Of a DNA stretch of 64,000 nucleotides, positions 63,709 through 64,000 are shown piece after piece. Location: positions 141,005-205,004 of the forward strand of contig NW_027473615.1 of the NCBI RefSeq assembly GCF_050947335.1, written 5' to 3'. This stretch comes from Megachile rotundata (taxonomy: Eukaryota; Arthropoda; Insecta; Hymenoptera; Megachilidae). The notes beneath the pieces were generated by a model that saw only the letters and a list, made by a program, of their open reading frames with translations, ran no database searches and had not been told where the DNA came from. A program made the position numbers and the translations under genes. The first letter of the stretch is position 1; every line of letters begins with the position of its first letter.

Positions 63709-64000
63709 TGATAATAGTAAGAGTAATAAGTATAGTAATTGTCGTTCTATTGATCATATCTGCATAATGTGGTTAATAATATGACTTAGATTGATAATAA
63801 TAAGAGTAATAAGTATAGTAATTGTCGTTCTATTGATCATATAAGCATAATATGGCTAATAATATGAGTTAGATTGATAATAATAAGAGTAATAAGTATA
63901 GTAATTGTCGTTCTATCGATCATATAAGCATAATATGGCTAATAATATGAGTTAGATGGATAATAATAAGAGTAGTGAGTATAGTAATTGTCGTCCTATC
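63165..64000 (+). repeat. Ten-monomer block, repeat of 36,699-37,534, runs off the window
   Basis: The last 836 bases follow 36,699-37,534 at 26,466 bp. The left limit is CGTCCTATCG here against CGTTCTATCG there. The match is still running at the window edge, so the right boundary of this copy is outside the window. Confidence 0.85.

Larger units (their letters stand above)
1..64000 (+). repeat. 83-bp AT-rich satellite DNA array, whole window
   Basis: The window is entirely tandem copies of one 83-bp unit. Taking the T of TAGTAATTGT as base 1, copies start at 1, 84, 167 and so on; the last complete copy ends at 63,981 and a 19-base partial copy follows, giving 771 complete monomers. Phase was checked at many points (for example 8,633, 34,446, 44,404, 53,444, 63,982), and every departure from 83-bp spacing is explained by eight short monomers. 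All copies share one orientation. No unrelated sequence, transposon, gene or RNA gene interrupts it. Both window edges lie inside the array, so its true size is larger. Arrays of this size and homogeneity are known from eukaryotic centromeric, pericentromeric, sex-chromosome or B-chromosome heterochromatin; which applies here cannot be told from sequence alone. The family is not one I recognise. Confidence 0.99.

Noticed and set aside
1..64000. CRISPR array with repeats and spacers
   Set aside because: The whole 83-bp unit repeats, including what would be spacers. There are no unique spacers of constant length between short conserved repeats and no cas genes.
1..64000. Gene for a repeat protein
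   Set aside because: 83 is not a multiple of 3, so each frame rotates through the unit. The consensus has stops in all frames on both strands, for example TAA, TGA and TAG forward and TAA, TAG and TGA reverse. Open stretches are far shorter than any repeat-protein gene.
1..64000. Simple (AAT)n or (TAA)n microsatellite
   Set aside because: TAA runs are short (three to four units) and sit at fixed positions inside a complex 83-bp unit containing CpG, GATC and GG landmarks.
1..64000. Telomeric repeat
   Set aside because: The unit is far longer than telomeric motifs and contains no TTAGG, TTAGGG or TTTAGGG runs.
1..64000. CENP-B box in the monomer
   Set aside because: The consensus has no match to the TTCG....A..CGGG core; TTC and CG occur but there is no CGGG. 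A centromeric role is not excluded by this.
1..64000. TATA-type promoter in each monomer (CATATAAGC)
   Set aside because: TATAAG is expected in 24% G+C DNA, is abolished in the common CATATCTGC variants, and has no initiator or downstream gene. I list no promoter.
1..64000. Transposon, terminal inverted repeats or LTR inside the array
   Set aside because: Phase is unbroken except for eight short monomers, which leaves no room for an insertion. No inverted segment was seen.
1..64000. Bacterial, phage or plasmid iteron region
   Set aside because: Iteron arrays are short and sit beside replication genes. 64 kb of homogeneous 83-bp repeats without a gene is not known from such genomes.
1..64000. 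Regular alpha-satellite-like higher-order repeat of fixed size
   Set aside because: Different block lengths dominate in each part of the window, and no one length repeats more than two or three times in a row.
1..64000. Assignment to a named species or satellite family
   Set aside because: I do not recognise the 83-bp unit, and composition alone cannot distinguish insect, plant, fungal or other eukaryotic origin.

Overview
The whole 64 kb window is one uninterrupted satellite DNA array. It holds 771 complete head-to-tail copies of an 83-bp AT-rich monomer (1-63,981) plus 19 bases of a 772nd copy, all in the same orientation. The array continues past both edges. I found no gene, RNA gene, transposon, unrelated spacer or inversion. 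The consensus monomer occurs exactly at 59,584-59,666 and is 24% G+C (34 A, 29 T, 14 G, 6 C). Because 83 is not a multiple of 3 and each consensus monomer carries stops in all frames on both strands, no long reading frame can exist. Size, homogeneity and layering of repeats point to eukaryotic heterochromatin, such as a centromere, pericentromere, or sex- or B-chromosome satellite block. I do not recognise the family and cannot name the organism.

The information in this window lies above the monomer. Monomers differ by a few substitutions, mostly at positions 11-30 and 68-83, while 1-10 and about 31-66 are more stable. These variants come in fixed phrases of 2 to 6 monomers, and the phrases come in larger blocks that were duplicated by whole numbers of monomers. 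In the left half, an 84-monomer block (1,016-7,770) is repeated at 7,988-14,742 (shift 6,972 bp). A long stretch (about 10,960-17,240) is repeated at about 20,340-26,455. It is separated from its copy by a 31-monomer tandem duplication (15,595-18,193 and 18,168-20,766). A 35-monomer duplication follows (26,283-29,369 and 29,188-32,274), then a partial 19-monomer one.

A patch of rare variants at about 33,170-34,362 separates this from the right half. There a different block (starting 34,363) recurs at 53,444 and about 60,297. In between are duplications of 47-48 monomers (37-43 kb), 40 and 20 monomers (43-48 kb) and 25 monomers (49-53.6 kb). Duplications of about 38, 80 and 8 monomers lie in 54-64 kb. 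Several variants are confined to one half.

Length is held very tightly. Against strict 83-bp phasing the end of the window is 12 bases short, and eight shortened monomers (six of 82 bp, two of 80 bp) account for all 12. Some short monomers were copied with their blocks, so they work as markers for ordering the duplications. All comparisons were made by eye: block ends are good to a few bases where exact, and mismatch counts are minimum counts.
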